Below, piece after piece: positions 25,201 through 32,756 of a stretch of DNA of 64,000 bases. The number at the start of each line of letters is the position of its first letter. The stretch's first letter is position 1. The notes beneath the pieces were generated by a model, which saw only the letters and a program-made list of their open reading frames with translations, was not told the DNA's origin and ran no database searches. Position numbers and translations under genes: made by a program. The stretch comes from Ewingella sp963519305 (GTDB taxonomy: Bacteria; Pseudomonadota; Gammaproteobacteria; Enterobacterales; Enterobacteriaceae), in assembly GCA_963519305.1 (NCBI GenBank), contig CAUQMS010000001.1, positions 400,818 to 464,817 on the forward strand, in the 5' to 3' direction.

Positions 25201-25411
25201 CGGTCATGTTCTGCTCAATGATCTGTGTAACGGTGTTCTCCAGCGTCTGGGCGGAAGCCCCCGGATAGGTCGCTGTTATGCGCACGTTTGGCGGTGCTAA
25301 GTCAGGATATTGCTCAATAGGTAAAGAGTGAATAGCCAGCGCGCCGGACAAAGAGAGAATGATCGCCAAAACCCAGGCAAAAATTGGGCGATCGATGAAA
25401 AAGTTGGCCAT
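22253..25411 (-). CDS. acrD: RND efflux pump AcrD
   Basis: AcrD is the inner-membrane proton/drug antiporter of a tripartite RND pump that works with AcrA and TolC and exports aminoglycosides and other polar drugs. The 1052 residues (E. coli 1037) are near-identical over long stretches. Twelve membrane helices, two large periplasmic loops and the proton-relay aspartates in AIGLLVDDAIVVVENV are visible. The start MANFFIDRPIFAWVLAI fits the family. The AcrD assignment over AcrB or AcrF rests on overall similarity plus synteny with ypfM, yffB and dapE. Confidence 0.94.
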   Translation of the reverse strand: MANFFIDRPIFAWVLAIILSLSGALAIHSLPIEQYPDLAPPNVRITATYPGASAQTLENTVTQIIEQNMTGLDNLMYMSSQSSNNGKSQITLSFIAGTDPNEALQQVQNQLQQALKRLPQDVQTQGVTVSKTGDTNLMTVAFVSTDGSMDKQDIADYVASNIQDPLSRIDGVGSITAYGSQYAMRVWLDPNKLNNYQLTTSDVVSAIEAQNSQVAVGQLGGAPSVDFQALNATVNAQSQLQTPQQFRDITLRVNQDGSQVKLGDVSVIGLGAEDYSILSRYNGQAASGMGVQLASGANELETDKLVRARLSELEKYFPHGLETRIAYETTPFVKAAITDVVKTLFEAIVLVFLVMYLFLQNFRATLIPTIAVPVVLLGTFVVLHQFGYTINTLTMFAMVLAIGLLVDDAIVVVENVERVMSEEGLSPREATRKSMGQIQSALVGITMVLSAVFIPMAFFGGTTGAIYRQFSITIVAAMVLSVFVALTLTPALCSTLLKPIAKGHHHGKTGFFGWFNRMFDRNANRYEKGVGSVLKHSLRYMLGYLLILGILAFLFVKLPTSFLPQEDQGVLTVQVQLPPGSTLQQTQKVVEKIEHYFLTDEKKDVVSVFSTLGAGPGGNGQNVARLFISLTDWDSRTSGKNSVFDIIERATKEFKHIKEARVIASGPPAINGLGTSAGFDMELQDHAGNGHDALMAARDQLLEMTAKNSNLSRVRHNGLDDSPQLQIDIDQTKAQALGVSVANINSTLSTAWGSTYVNDFVDRGRVKKVYVQAEAPFRMMPDDVNKWFVRNNAGTMVPFSAFATSHWETGSPRLERYNGYSAVEIVGEAAVGVSSGTAMDEMEQLVAKLPSGFGLEWTGLSYQERLSGAQAPALYAISLLVVFLCLAALYESWSIPFSVMMVVPLGVIGAVIATWLRGLENDVYFQVGMLTIIGLSAKNAILIVEFANDLNMRGKTLLEATLEASRQRLRPILMTSLAFVFGVLPMATSQGAGSASQHAVGTGVIGGMISATVLAIFFVPLFFVLVRRRFPVKHQATPLIGDIVETTQDPHK

Positions 25412-25807
<396 letters not shown>

Positions 25808-26092
25808 ATGGGGCTGAATTCGGTATTTGCCCGCCGGTTGTATGTGTGCTGGTTATTGAAAAGCGAACAACGGCCTAATGTTCCTAAATTAATGGCATTG
25901 ACCGGTTGGCCAAGAAGAACACTGCAGGATGTGCTGAAAGCCTTGCCCGGTATGGGCGTTGAACTGGAATTTATTCAGCAAGGTATTCGCAATAATGACG
26001 GTTATTACCAGCTCAACAGCTGGGGGCCGCTGGACGAGCAATGGATTCATCTCAACCGCGAGCTGATCCTCCATGCTATCGCGCAAGGCTAA
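25808..26092 (+). CDS. Small winged-helix DNA-binding protein of unknown function
   Basis: A 94-residue protein. Residues 1-60 look like a winged helix-turn-helix: RLYVCWLLKSEQRPNVPKLM, then the recognition-helix-like TGWPRRTLQDVLKALPGMG, then the wing FIQQGIRNNDGYYQL. The start at 25808 was chosen because AGGAG lies five bases upstream; an in-frame ATG at 25754 has no such site. I do not recognise a named homologue. It diverges from acrD and is followed by nudK. Confidence 0.75.
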   Translation: MGLNSVFARRLYVCWLLKSEQRPNVPKLMALTGWPRRTLQDVLKALPGMGVELEFIQQGIRNNDGYYQLNSWGPLDEQWIHLNRELILHAIAQG

Positions 26093-26204
26093 GCGGTGTC
26101 ACTCTGTAGTGGAATAAAAAACGCACTGTTTACATTGGTTTACTGTCCGTAATGGTCCTGTTATGGCTGGCTTCTCTCGTCCGCATTTTGAGCGGGGACA
26201 CGGT

Positions 26205-26780
26205 ATGTCATTGAAGATTGAAAATGTTAAAAACCAGTTACTTTCAGATAACTGGTATGTTCTGCGAAAATATACATACGATTTAATCAAACGAAATGGT
26301 GAACGTCAGCGGCAGGTCCGTGAAGTTTACGACCGTGGTAACGGCGCGACTATTTTGCTTTATAACCGCAGTAAAAAAACCGTTCTACTGATTAATCAGT
26401 TCCGTATGCCGACCTATGTCAACGGCAATGCCAGCGGCATGCTGCTGGAAACCTGCGCCGGTTTGCTGGATAACAATTCGCCGGAAGATTGCATTCGTAA
26501 AGAGGCCCTCGAAGAAACTGGCTATGTGATTGGCAAGGTAGAGAAGCTGTTTGAAGCTTACATGTCGCCGGGCAGCGTAACAGAAGTGGTACATTTTTTT
26601 GCCGCCGAGTATGACGAATCTCAGCGCGCCACCGCAGGAGGTGGTGTAGAGGATGAAGATATTGAGGTTCTGGAGCTGTCGTTTACTCAGGCGTTGGAAA
26701 TGATAAAAGACGGGCGTATTAAAGACGGTAAAACCATTATGCTGCTGCATTACGCACAAAATCAGGACTGGATGGCATAA
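26205..26780 (+). CDS. nudK: GDP-mannose pyrophosphatase NudK
   Basis: NudK is a Nudix hydrolase that splits GDP-mannose to mannose-1-phosphate and GMP. The Nudix box is at residues 86-107 (GLLDNNSPEDCIRKEALEET followed by GY). The NudK-specific REVYDRGNGATILLYN and AGGGVEDEDIEVLEL segments are present. The ATG at 26205 gives 191 residues, identical to the E. coli length. An upstream in-frame opening (26163) is not supported by homology. In E. coli nudK lies elsewhere in this general region. Confidence 0.94.
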   Translation: MSLKIENVKNQLLSDNWYVLRKYTYDLIKRNGERQRQVREVYDRGNGATILLYNRSKKTVLLINQFRMPTYVNGNASGMLLETCAGLLDNNSPEDCIRKEALEETGYVIGKVEKLFEAYMSPGSVTEVVHFFAAEYDESQRATAGGGVEDEDIEVLELSFTQALEMIKDGRIKDGKTIMLLHYAQNQDWMA

Positions 26781-26825
26781 GCTTAATAAAACCGCATTAT
26801 TTTCTTTCCGTCGCGATAAAAGCCA

Positions 26826-26843
26826 AAGGGCCGTCAGGCCCTT
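26826..26843. terminator. Weak hairpin between nudK and the DUF3298 gene
   Basis: AAGGGCC-GTCA-GGCCCTT forms a 7-bp stem between two convergent genes. The flanks are AT-rich but not a clean T run. Confidence 0.5.
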
Positions 26844-26884
26844 AATTATTTGTATATTTTAACCCCGTTCAACTTTCTGCCCGA

Positions 26885-28063
26885 TCAGTTGCCTTTAGGT
26901 AATGGCAACATCAACCTGCCGCCGTGGCCCGTCATGGCTGGCCATGGCAATATTGACCAGTCCGGGCTTTCGCATGAGCGCATCACGCGGGGGAAGGTCG
27001 GACCGAAATAGATGCCCTTTGCCGTGAAGTACCAGGCCGGGAAATGCCAGATCTGCGGGTCGGAATAATTACAGTCGTCGTCGCTGTCCTCGGTCGGTCT
27101 GGCCATCTCTTTCGGGTGCGCAAGTGTCATCTGCTTAGTCAGCCAGGGGGCCAGTGATTTCTCACGATATTCCGCGAAGGTATCAAAATCGACGTCACTG
27201 CTGCCTGCCGATGCGCGGTCTTCCGCTTCAATGTAGTGAATAGGTTTGCCTTCACCGACCCAAATCACATCTTCGAGCGATAATGGCTCCGCCGTTTTGG
27301 CGTTAAGATTCACCGGCGCTTCGCCAAAATCAGGGTGCGCGCCGCCGCAGTCATAATTGGTGAAAACGCTGATGCTGACCACGTCCTCACTGAGGAAGGT
27401 TGGCGTGACGGTCTGACTGTACTCGCCTTCACCAAACCGGCTGGCGCTTAACATGCAGGCATGCCAGCCAATGACTTCCTGCCAGAGGCGGGCGCGAAGT
27501 TTTTGATTAATGGCCGCACGCTCTTTTTCCGGATAACCCGAAGTAATGTCGAATAAACTTATCTTTGACTGCGGCTCACTCCACCATTGCAGCGTGTAGC
27601 CCATGAACTCCTGCTGTTTGCCTTCCACCAGACTCAGGCCTGATAAACGCAAATATTCGTACGGATCGCTATGTATCAGCGAACCTGGATAGCTGTCATC
27701 AGCGGTATCCGGCAGCACCGCCGGTGTCAGCACCAGCGGCAGTGATTTACCCGCGGTGTCGGTCCAGGTTCCCCGCCAGTTGCCCTGCTCATCATGATCC
27801 AGCGTTAGGGCAGGGCGCGGAGTGTCGTCAAAATCATCGGCACCTTCATTCAGACTTAATTCGTTATCTTTAAGCGTTCCGTTCAGCGGGAGGTCCAGCC
27901 GGTGTTTTTGATAAAAATAGCGCCCCGTGATCTCATCGGGTTTGTTCAGGTCCAGCTCCATCACGATATTGGCTTTGCCCAGGGTCCCGGTAAACACCGA
28001 AAGGGGTTCTTCGGCAAAAGCAGACAATGAAAAAAGCACCATCGATATAATCCAAAACTTCAT
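26885..28063 (-). CDS. Exported protein with DUF3298 (RsiV-like) domain
   Basis: A 392-residue protein with a signal peptide (residues 1-16, cut near SAFA-EEP). The C-terminal half contains SVFTNYDCGGAHPDFGEAPV and a SLEDVIW stretch, the usual pattern of DUF3298/RsiV-type domains (GGAHP followed by a fold that binds peptidoglycan or lysozyme in some relatives). The role is unknown; it is probably periplasmic. The start at 28063 has AGGAG seven bases upstream, and longer in-frame openings would not begin with a signal peptide. It diverges from another exported-protein gene at 28280. Confidence 0.75.
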   Translation of the reverse strand: MKFWIISMVLFSLSAFAEEPLSVFTGTLGKANIVMELDLNKPDEITGRYFYQKHRLDLPLNGTLKDNELSLNEGADDFDDTPRPALTLDHDEQGNWRGTWTDTAGKSLPLVLTPAVLPDTADDSYPGSLIHSDPYEYLRLSGLSLVEGKQQEFMGYTLQWWSEPQSKISLFDITSGYPEKERAAINQKLRARLWQEVIGWHACMLSASRFGEGEYSQTVTPTFLSEDVVSISVFTNYDCGGAHPDFGEAPVNLNAKTAEPLSLEDVIWVGEGKPIHYIEAEDRASAGSSDVDFDTFAEYREKSLAPWLTKQMTLAHPKEMARPTEDSDDDCNYSDPQIWHFPAWYFTAKGIYFGPTFPRVMRSCESPDWSILPWPAMTGHGGRLMLPLPKGN

Positions 28064-28279
28064 CCGTTTCTCCTGAAAAATGAGGTTTATCCTTTCGCAC
28101 CTTTTTGGGTTATCTATTTTTAGATTTCTTCCGCCACAGAATATCAGCCTCAGGGGCAAGTTAATGTGTCGACGACGATTTTTTTCTTGGGTATTTGATA
28201 ATTGTGCAATTTATGTCATTGCCCGGTACCCTCATACGCTATTATCAGGACGATGAATTCGCAAAAAGAGCAGAACGTG

Positions 28280-29347
28280 ATGACTTCCCATTGGATAACC
28301 GCCCCCCTATTTTTGCTGACTTGCCTGCTGGCCGGTAACGTTCAGGCTGGCCCGTTGCAGGCTGTCTACAATGACTGGCAGGTCAGTTGCGATAACCTGA
28401 ATCACTGTACGACGCGTAATTCGCAGGATGGTCAGGAACTGGTCTTGAAAATTACCCGCGAAGCCGGAGCCGAGGGCCGTTCATCGGTTAAAATTGAGTA
28501 TCAGCCCAATGGTGACGAGCAAAGTTCTGGGCAGCCTATCGTGAATCGTTTACAACTTGATGGCAAAACACTGACGTTTAATCATCGGGAATGGGATGTC
28601 AGTAAAAAAGAGCTCTCCGCTACCAACCGTGTGGTGGTCAATGAATTCATCAATAGTATTCGTGACGGCAAGGCGATTCAGTTGAGTGGCAAACTGGAGT
28701 CGCCACAAACGGTGCATCCGGCTATCTCGCTTAAAGGTCTGAAAGCGGCACTGCTGGCGATTGACGCCCAACAGGGGCGCGTCGGCACGAAATCAGCCTG
28801 GATCAGCCGGGGGACTAAACCTCTGAGTGCGGTACCTGCAGCCCCAGCCGCGCCAGCTAAACCTCGGTTTAGTGAACCGCATCCGCTGAGCGATACCGAA
28901 ATTTCCGCCATCACGCAAAATGCCGCCTCGACGATTGATAACAACGATTGCAGCCTTGAACCATCTGAACGGGAAGTTCATCTATTCGCCCTGAGCAATG
29001 ATAAAGCGCTAATGACGGTCAATTGCGATATGGGAGCTTATAACCTGTTTGTCTTAGGCTTCACCGTTTCCCGCCAGGCACCTTACAAAGCGGAAGATTT
29101 GACGCTGAACATGCCGTTTACACTGGGGGAGGACGAACAGTCACCTGAGTTGATTAATGCTGATTTCGACCAAAAAACCGGTGAACTTTCGACCTTTGAT
29201 AAAGGCCGTGGAATGGGTGACTGCGGCGTTGCATCCCGTTGGATCTATGACGGAAAAGAGTTCCAGCTCACCTCATTTGCCTCGGAACCCAGCTGCGATG
29301 GCTACAACACCCGCGGCGAATGGCCGGTATTATGGGTGACGCAATAG
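28280..29347 (+). CDS. Exported protein of the DUF1176 family
   Basis: A 355-residue protein with a signal peptide (MTSHWITAPLFLLTCLLAGN, cut after VQA). It shows the DUF1176 pattern: YNDWQVSCDNLNHCTTRN near the start with paired cysteines, an Ala/Pro-rich linker (about 183-197), and the closing FDKGRGMGDCGVASRWIYDG. Function is unknown; it should be periplasmic. The start is uncertain between ATG 28280 (signal peptide directly follows, chosen) and ATG 28253. Six or more cysteines suggest disulfides. Confidence 0.82.
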   Translation: MTSHWITAPLFLLTCLLAGNVQAGPLQAVYNDWQVSCDNLNHCTTRNSQDGQELVLKITREAGAEGRSSVKIEYQPNGDEQSSGQPIVNRLQLDGKTLTFNHREWDVSKKELSATNRVVVNEFINSIRDGKAIQLSGKLESPQTVHPAISLKGLKAALLAIDAQQGRVGTKSAWISRGTKPLSAVPAAPAAPAKPRFSEPHPLSDTEISAITQNAASTIDNNDCSLEPSEREVHLFALSNDKALMTVNCDMGAYNLFVLGFTVSRQAPYKAEDLTLNMPFTLGEDEQSPELINADFDQKTGELSTFDKGRGMGDCGVASRWIYDGKEFQLTSFASEPSCDGYNTRGEWPVLWVTQ

Positions 29348-29381
29348 GCTGAAAACGCCTGGGATCAGGCTATTCAGGCGT

Positions 29382-29409
29382 AAAAAAAGCACCCTATTGG
29401 GTGCTTTTT
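29382..29409. terminator. Bidirectional terminator between the DUF1176 gene and tktB
   Basis: A-run AGCACCC and GGGTGCT T-run with loop TATT form a symmetric hairpin that serves both convergent genes. Confidence 0.88.
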
Positions 29410-29428
29410 AGATCAAACGTCACACAGG

Positions 29429-31423
29429 CTATTTCAGCAGCGCCTGTGTTTTCGCGACAATGTTATCCACGGTGAAGCCGAATTCCCTGAACAACTCTTC
29501 CGCCGGCGCTGACTCACCGAAACTGGTCATGCCGACGATAGCGCCATTCAGGCCAACATATTTGTACCAGTAATCTGCAATACCAGCTTCGACTGCCACG
29601 CGTGCGGTGACCGCTTTCGGCAGCACAGATTCGCGGTACGCTGCGTCCTGTTTGTCAAAGGCATCGGTAGACGGCATAGAAACGACACGCACTTTAGTGC
29701 CTGATGCCGCCAGTTTGTCTGCCGCTTCTACAGTGATACCTACTTCTGAACCGGTGGCAATCAGTATCACATCCGGCGTACCGCCAGAGTCTTTCAGCAC
29801 ATACCCTCCGCGCACAATGTTGGCCAGTTGCTCTTTGCTGCGCGGCTGCTGGATCAGGTTCTGTCGGGAGAGGATCAGTGCGGCAGGGCCATCGTTGCGC
29901 TCGATAGCATATTTCCACGCCACGGCGGTTTCGACCTGATCGGCCGGGCGCCAGGTACTCATGTTAGGCGTAACGCGCAGGCTGGCCATTTGTTCGACGG
30001 GCTGGTGAGTCGGGCCATCTTCACCCAATCCGATCGAGTCATGGGTGTAGACGAACACGTTGCGGATCTTCATCAGCGCGGCCATACGCACCGCGTTGCG
30101 GGCATATTCAACGAACATCAGGAAGGTAGCCGAATAGGGCAGGAACCCCCCGTGCAGCGCGATGCCGTTGGAAATCGCCGTCATGCCGAATTCACGCACG
30201 CCGTAGTGGATATAGTTACCGGCCAGATCGTCGCCCAGTGATTTCGAGCCAGACCAGATAGTCAGGTTACTGGGCGCGAGGTCAGCGGAACCCCCAAGAA
30301 ATTCAGGCAATACTTTCCCGAAGACTTCCAGCGTATTTTGTGAGGCTTTACGGCTGGCGATGCTGGCTGGTTTCGCCTGCAACTCTTCAATAAATTTCTG
30401 GGCATCGGCCTGCCAGCTTGCAGGCAGTTCGCCGCTGACGCGACGTTTGAACTCTTTTGCCAGGTCAGGGTGCGCTTTGGCGTAGGCGGCGAATTTTTCG
30501 TTCCACGCAGACTCTTTCGCTTTTCCCGCCGGTTTGGCATCCCAGCCAGCATAGATATCCTGCGGGATGTCGAACGGCTGAGAGTTCCAGCCCAGATGCT
30601 TACGGGTAGCGGCAACTTCGTCATCACCCAGCGCTGCACCATGTGCACCGTGCGTCCCGGCTTTGTTGGGTGAACCAAAGGCGATCACTGTTTTACACAG
30701 CAGTAATGACGGTTTGTCTTTCACGCTATGCGCTTCGTCGATAGCTTGTTTGATGGCGTCTGAGTCATGGCCATCAATGCCACGGATCACATGCCAGCCA
30801 TAGGCTTCGAAACGTTTGGCCGTGTCATCGGTAAACCAGCCCTCAACGTGACCATCGATAGAGATCCCGTTGTCATCATAGAACGCAGTCAGTTTGCCGA
30901 GTTTCATGGTGCCTGCCAGTGAGCAGGCTTCGTGGGAAATACCTTCCATCATGCAACCATCACCCATAAAGGCGTAGGTATGATGGTCGACGACGTCATG
31001 ACCAGGGCGGTTGAACTGCGCACCTAGCGTGCGTTCTGCTATCGCAAAACCGACGGCGTTGGCGATACCCTGACCCAGCGGGCCTGTCGTGGTTTCAACA
31101 CCCGGCGTATAGCCGTATTCAGGGTGACCCGGTGTTTTGGAGTGTAACTGGCGGAAGTTTTTCAGCTCTTCCATTGGCAAATCGTAGCCAGTGAGGTGCA
31201 ACAGGCTGTAAATCAGCATGGAGCCGTGGCCGTTAGACATAATGAAACGGTCGCGGTCAGCCCAGTGAGGATTGGCCGGATTATGGTTCATGTAGTCGCG
31301 CCACAGGACTTCAGCGATATCCGCCATACCCATTGGGGCGCCGGGGTGGCCGGAGTTGGCTTTCTGGACCGCGTCCATACTTAGTGCGCGGATTGCGTTG
31401 GCTAGCTCTTTACGAGAGGGCAT
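29429..31423 (-). CDS. tktB: Transketolase
   Basis: Transketolase moves two-carbon units between sugar phosphates in the non-oxidative pentose phosphate pathway, with thiamine diphosphate and Mg2+. The 664 residues carry the cofactor motif MGDGCMMEGISHEA and the substrate histidines in SNGHGSML. The pyrimidine-domain glutamate lies in YGVREFGM. The sequence is similar to both E. coli isozymes. I use tktB because it sits directly downstream of talA and beside maeB, as tktB does. AAGGGAG lies six bases before the ATG. Confidence 0.93.
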   Translation of the reverse strand: MPSRKELANAIRALSMDAVQKANSGHPGAPMGMADIAEVLWRDYMNHNPANPHWADRDRFIMSNGHGSMLIYSLLHLTGYDLPMEELKNFRQLHSKTPGHPEYGYTPGVETTTGPLGQGIANAVGFAIAERTLGAQFNRPGHDVVDHHTYAFMGDGCMMEGISHEACSLAGTMKLGKLTAFYDDNGISIDGHVEGWFTDDTAKRFEAYGWHVIRGIDGHDSDAIKQAIDEAHSVKDKPSLLLCKTVIAFGSPNKAGTHGAHGAALGDDEVAATRKHLGWNSQPFDIPQDIYAGWDAKPAGKAKESAWNEKFAAYAKAHPDLAKEFKRRVSGELPASWQADAQKFIEELQAKPASIASRKASQNTLEVFGKVLPEFLGGSADLAPSNLTIWSGSKSLGDDLAGNYIHYGVREFGMTAISNGIALHGGFLPYSATFLMFVEYARNAVRMAALMKIRNVFVYTHDSIGLGEDGPTHQPVEQMASLRVTPNMSTWRPADQVETAVAWKYAIERNDGPAALILSRQNLIQQPRSKEQLANIVRGGYVLKDSGGTPDVILIATGSEVGITVEAADKLAASGTKVRVVSMPSTDAFDKQDAAYRESVLPKAVTARVAVEAGIADYWYKYVGLNGAIVGMTSFGESAPAEELFREFGFTVDNIVAKTQALLK

Positions 31424-31438
31424 TTTTTACTCCCTTAA

Positions 31439-32389
31439 TTAAAGTTCGGCGGACAACATGTCTTCCAGCTTCTGCTGGTCGACAGCGAAGGCGCGGATAC
31501 CTTCTGCCAGTTTTTCAACGGCCATCGGATCCTGATTATGCTCCCAGCGGAACTCGGCTTCTTTGAGTGGGGCAGGTTGTTGGAGGCCTTTGGTGGAAGG
31601 CTGGAGCTTACGTTCAACCGGTTCATTGCTGGCTTTAAGTTCTTCCAGCAGGTTCGGCGAGATGGTCAGGCGGTCACAGCCTGCCAGCGCCAGAATTTGT
31701 TCCACTTTACGGAAGCTGGCACCCATGATCACGGTCTGATATTTATGGGATTTGTAGTACTCGTAGATGTCGCGGACAGACTTCACGCCCGGATCTTTTT
31801 CCACGTTATATTCTGCTGCCGGCTCTTTGGCTTTGTACCAGTCATAGATGCGCCCGACGAACGGGGAGATGAGATAGACACCCGCTTCGGCGCAGGCGCG
31901 TGCCTGAGCAAAAGAGAACAATAGCGTCAGGTTACAGTTGATGCCTTCTTTCTCTAGCTCCTCGGCGGCTTTAATGCCTTCCCAGGTTGAGGCCAGTTTG
32001 ATGAGGATGCGTGATTTATCCACGCCCTGCTCTTTGTACATCCCAATCAGTTTACGGGCCTTGGCAAGGCACTGCTCGCGGTCAAATGACATTCTGGCAT
32101 CGACTTCAGTCGAAATGCGCCCAGGGACACTTTTCAGAATTTCCAGGCCGATATTGACGGCCAGACGATCACTGGCATTGATGACCTGTGCCTCTTTGCT
32201 GCCACCCTGCTTACGGGCGTACTCCAGCGCGTCTTTGATCAGTCCCTGATACTGAGGCAAACCAGCGGCTTTGAGGATCAGGGAGGGGTTGGTGGTGGCA
32301 TCCTGAGGTTCGAAATGACGGATAGATTCAATGTCACCGCTGTCGGCAACGACGGTAGTCAGCTTTTTGAGGGCGTCTAACTGGTTCAT
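31439..32389 (-). CDS. talA: Transaldolase A
   Basis: Transaldolase transfers a dihydroxyacetone unit between sedoheptulose-7-phosphate and glyceraldehyde-3-phosphate. The 316 residues equal E. coli TalA. The Schiff-base Lys131 lies in ILIKLASTWEG, with Asp16 in VVADSGD and the GASFR motif further on. ATG 32389 has AAGGAGA upstream and begins MNQLDALKKLTT as in relatives, so the longer opening to 32425 is rejected. tktB follows by 15 bases; the two form an operon. Confidence 0.95.
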   Translation of the reverse strand: MNQLDALKKLTTVVADSGDIESIRHFEPQDATTNPSLILKAAGLPQYQGLIKDALEYARKQGGSKEAQVINASDRLAVNIGLEILKSVPGRISTEVDARMSFDREQCLAKARKLIGMYKEQGVDKSRILIKLASTWEGIKAAEELEKEGINCNLTLLFSFAQARACAEAGVYLISPFVGRIYDWYKAKEPAAEYNVEKDPGVKSVRDIYEYYKSHKYQTVIMGASFRKVEQILALAGCDRLTISPNLLEELKASNEPVERKLQPSTKGLQQPAPLKEAEFRWEHNQDPMAVEKLAEGIRAFAVDQQKLEDMLSAEL

Positions 32390-32756
32390 TTCAATTCTCC
32401 TTAGCAAGAAAAAACGATGCGGCAATATGGCCGTTCGACTCTTTTCGTAGGGCTCTTACCCTGCATCATTCTGTTAACAATTTGAATGCGCTATTTCTGA
32501 TTGTTGTAATGGGTCAGAGCAATGAGAACGCAAAAGCCTACGCAAGGCTGAGCTTTCAGCCTGAGTTGCGCAAGAGGGAACCTTAAGCTTAGTCAAAATT
32601 TGCGAGACGTCTTCCGTGAATGAAAATTAATCGATGTAACGCGCCAGTTTTCGTCGCGCTTCATAGTTTGGCGTGGCAGCTTCTCTATACTGAATAGCGT
32701 GAAAGGTGACTAACAACCTTCCTTGTTCCCCTACAAAAACAAAAAAGGACCCTACG
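32390..32756. other. Divergent regulatory region between talA and maeB
   Basis: No gene is visible in 367 bases. A TATACT at 32686-32691 could be the maeB -10 but has no good -35 partner. In E. coli talA-tktB is RpoS-dependent; I cannot see a diagnostic site for that here. Confidence 0.45.
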
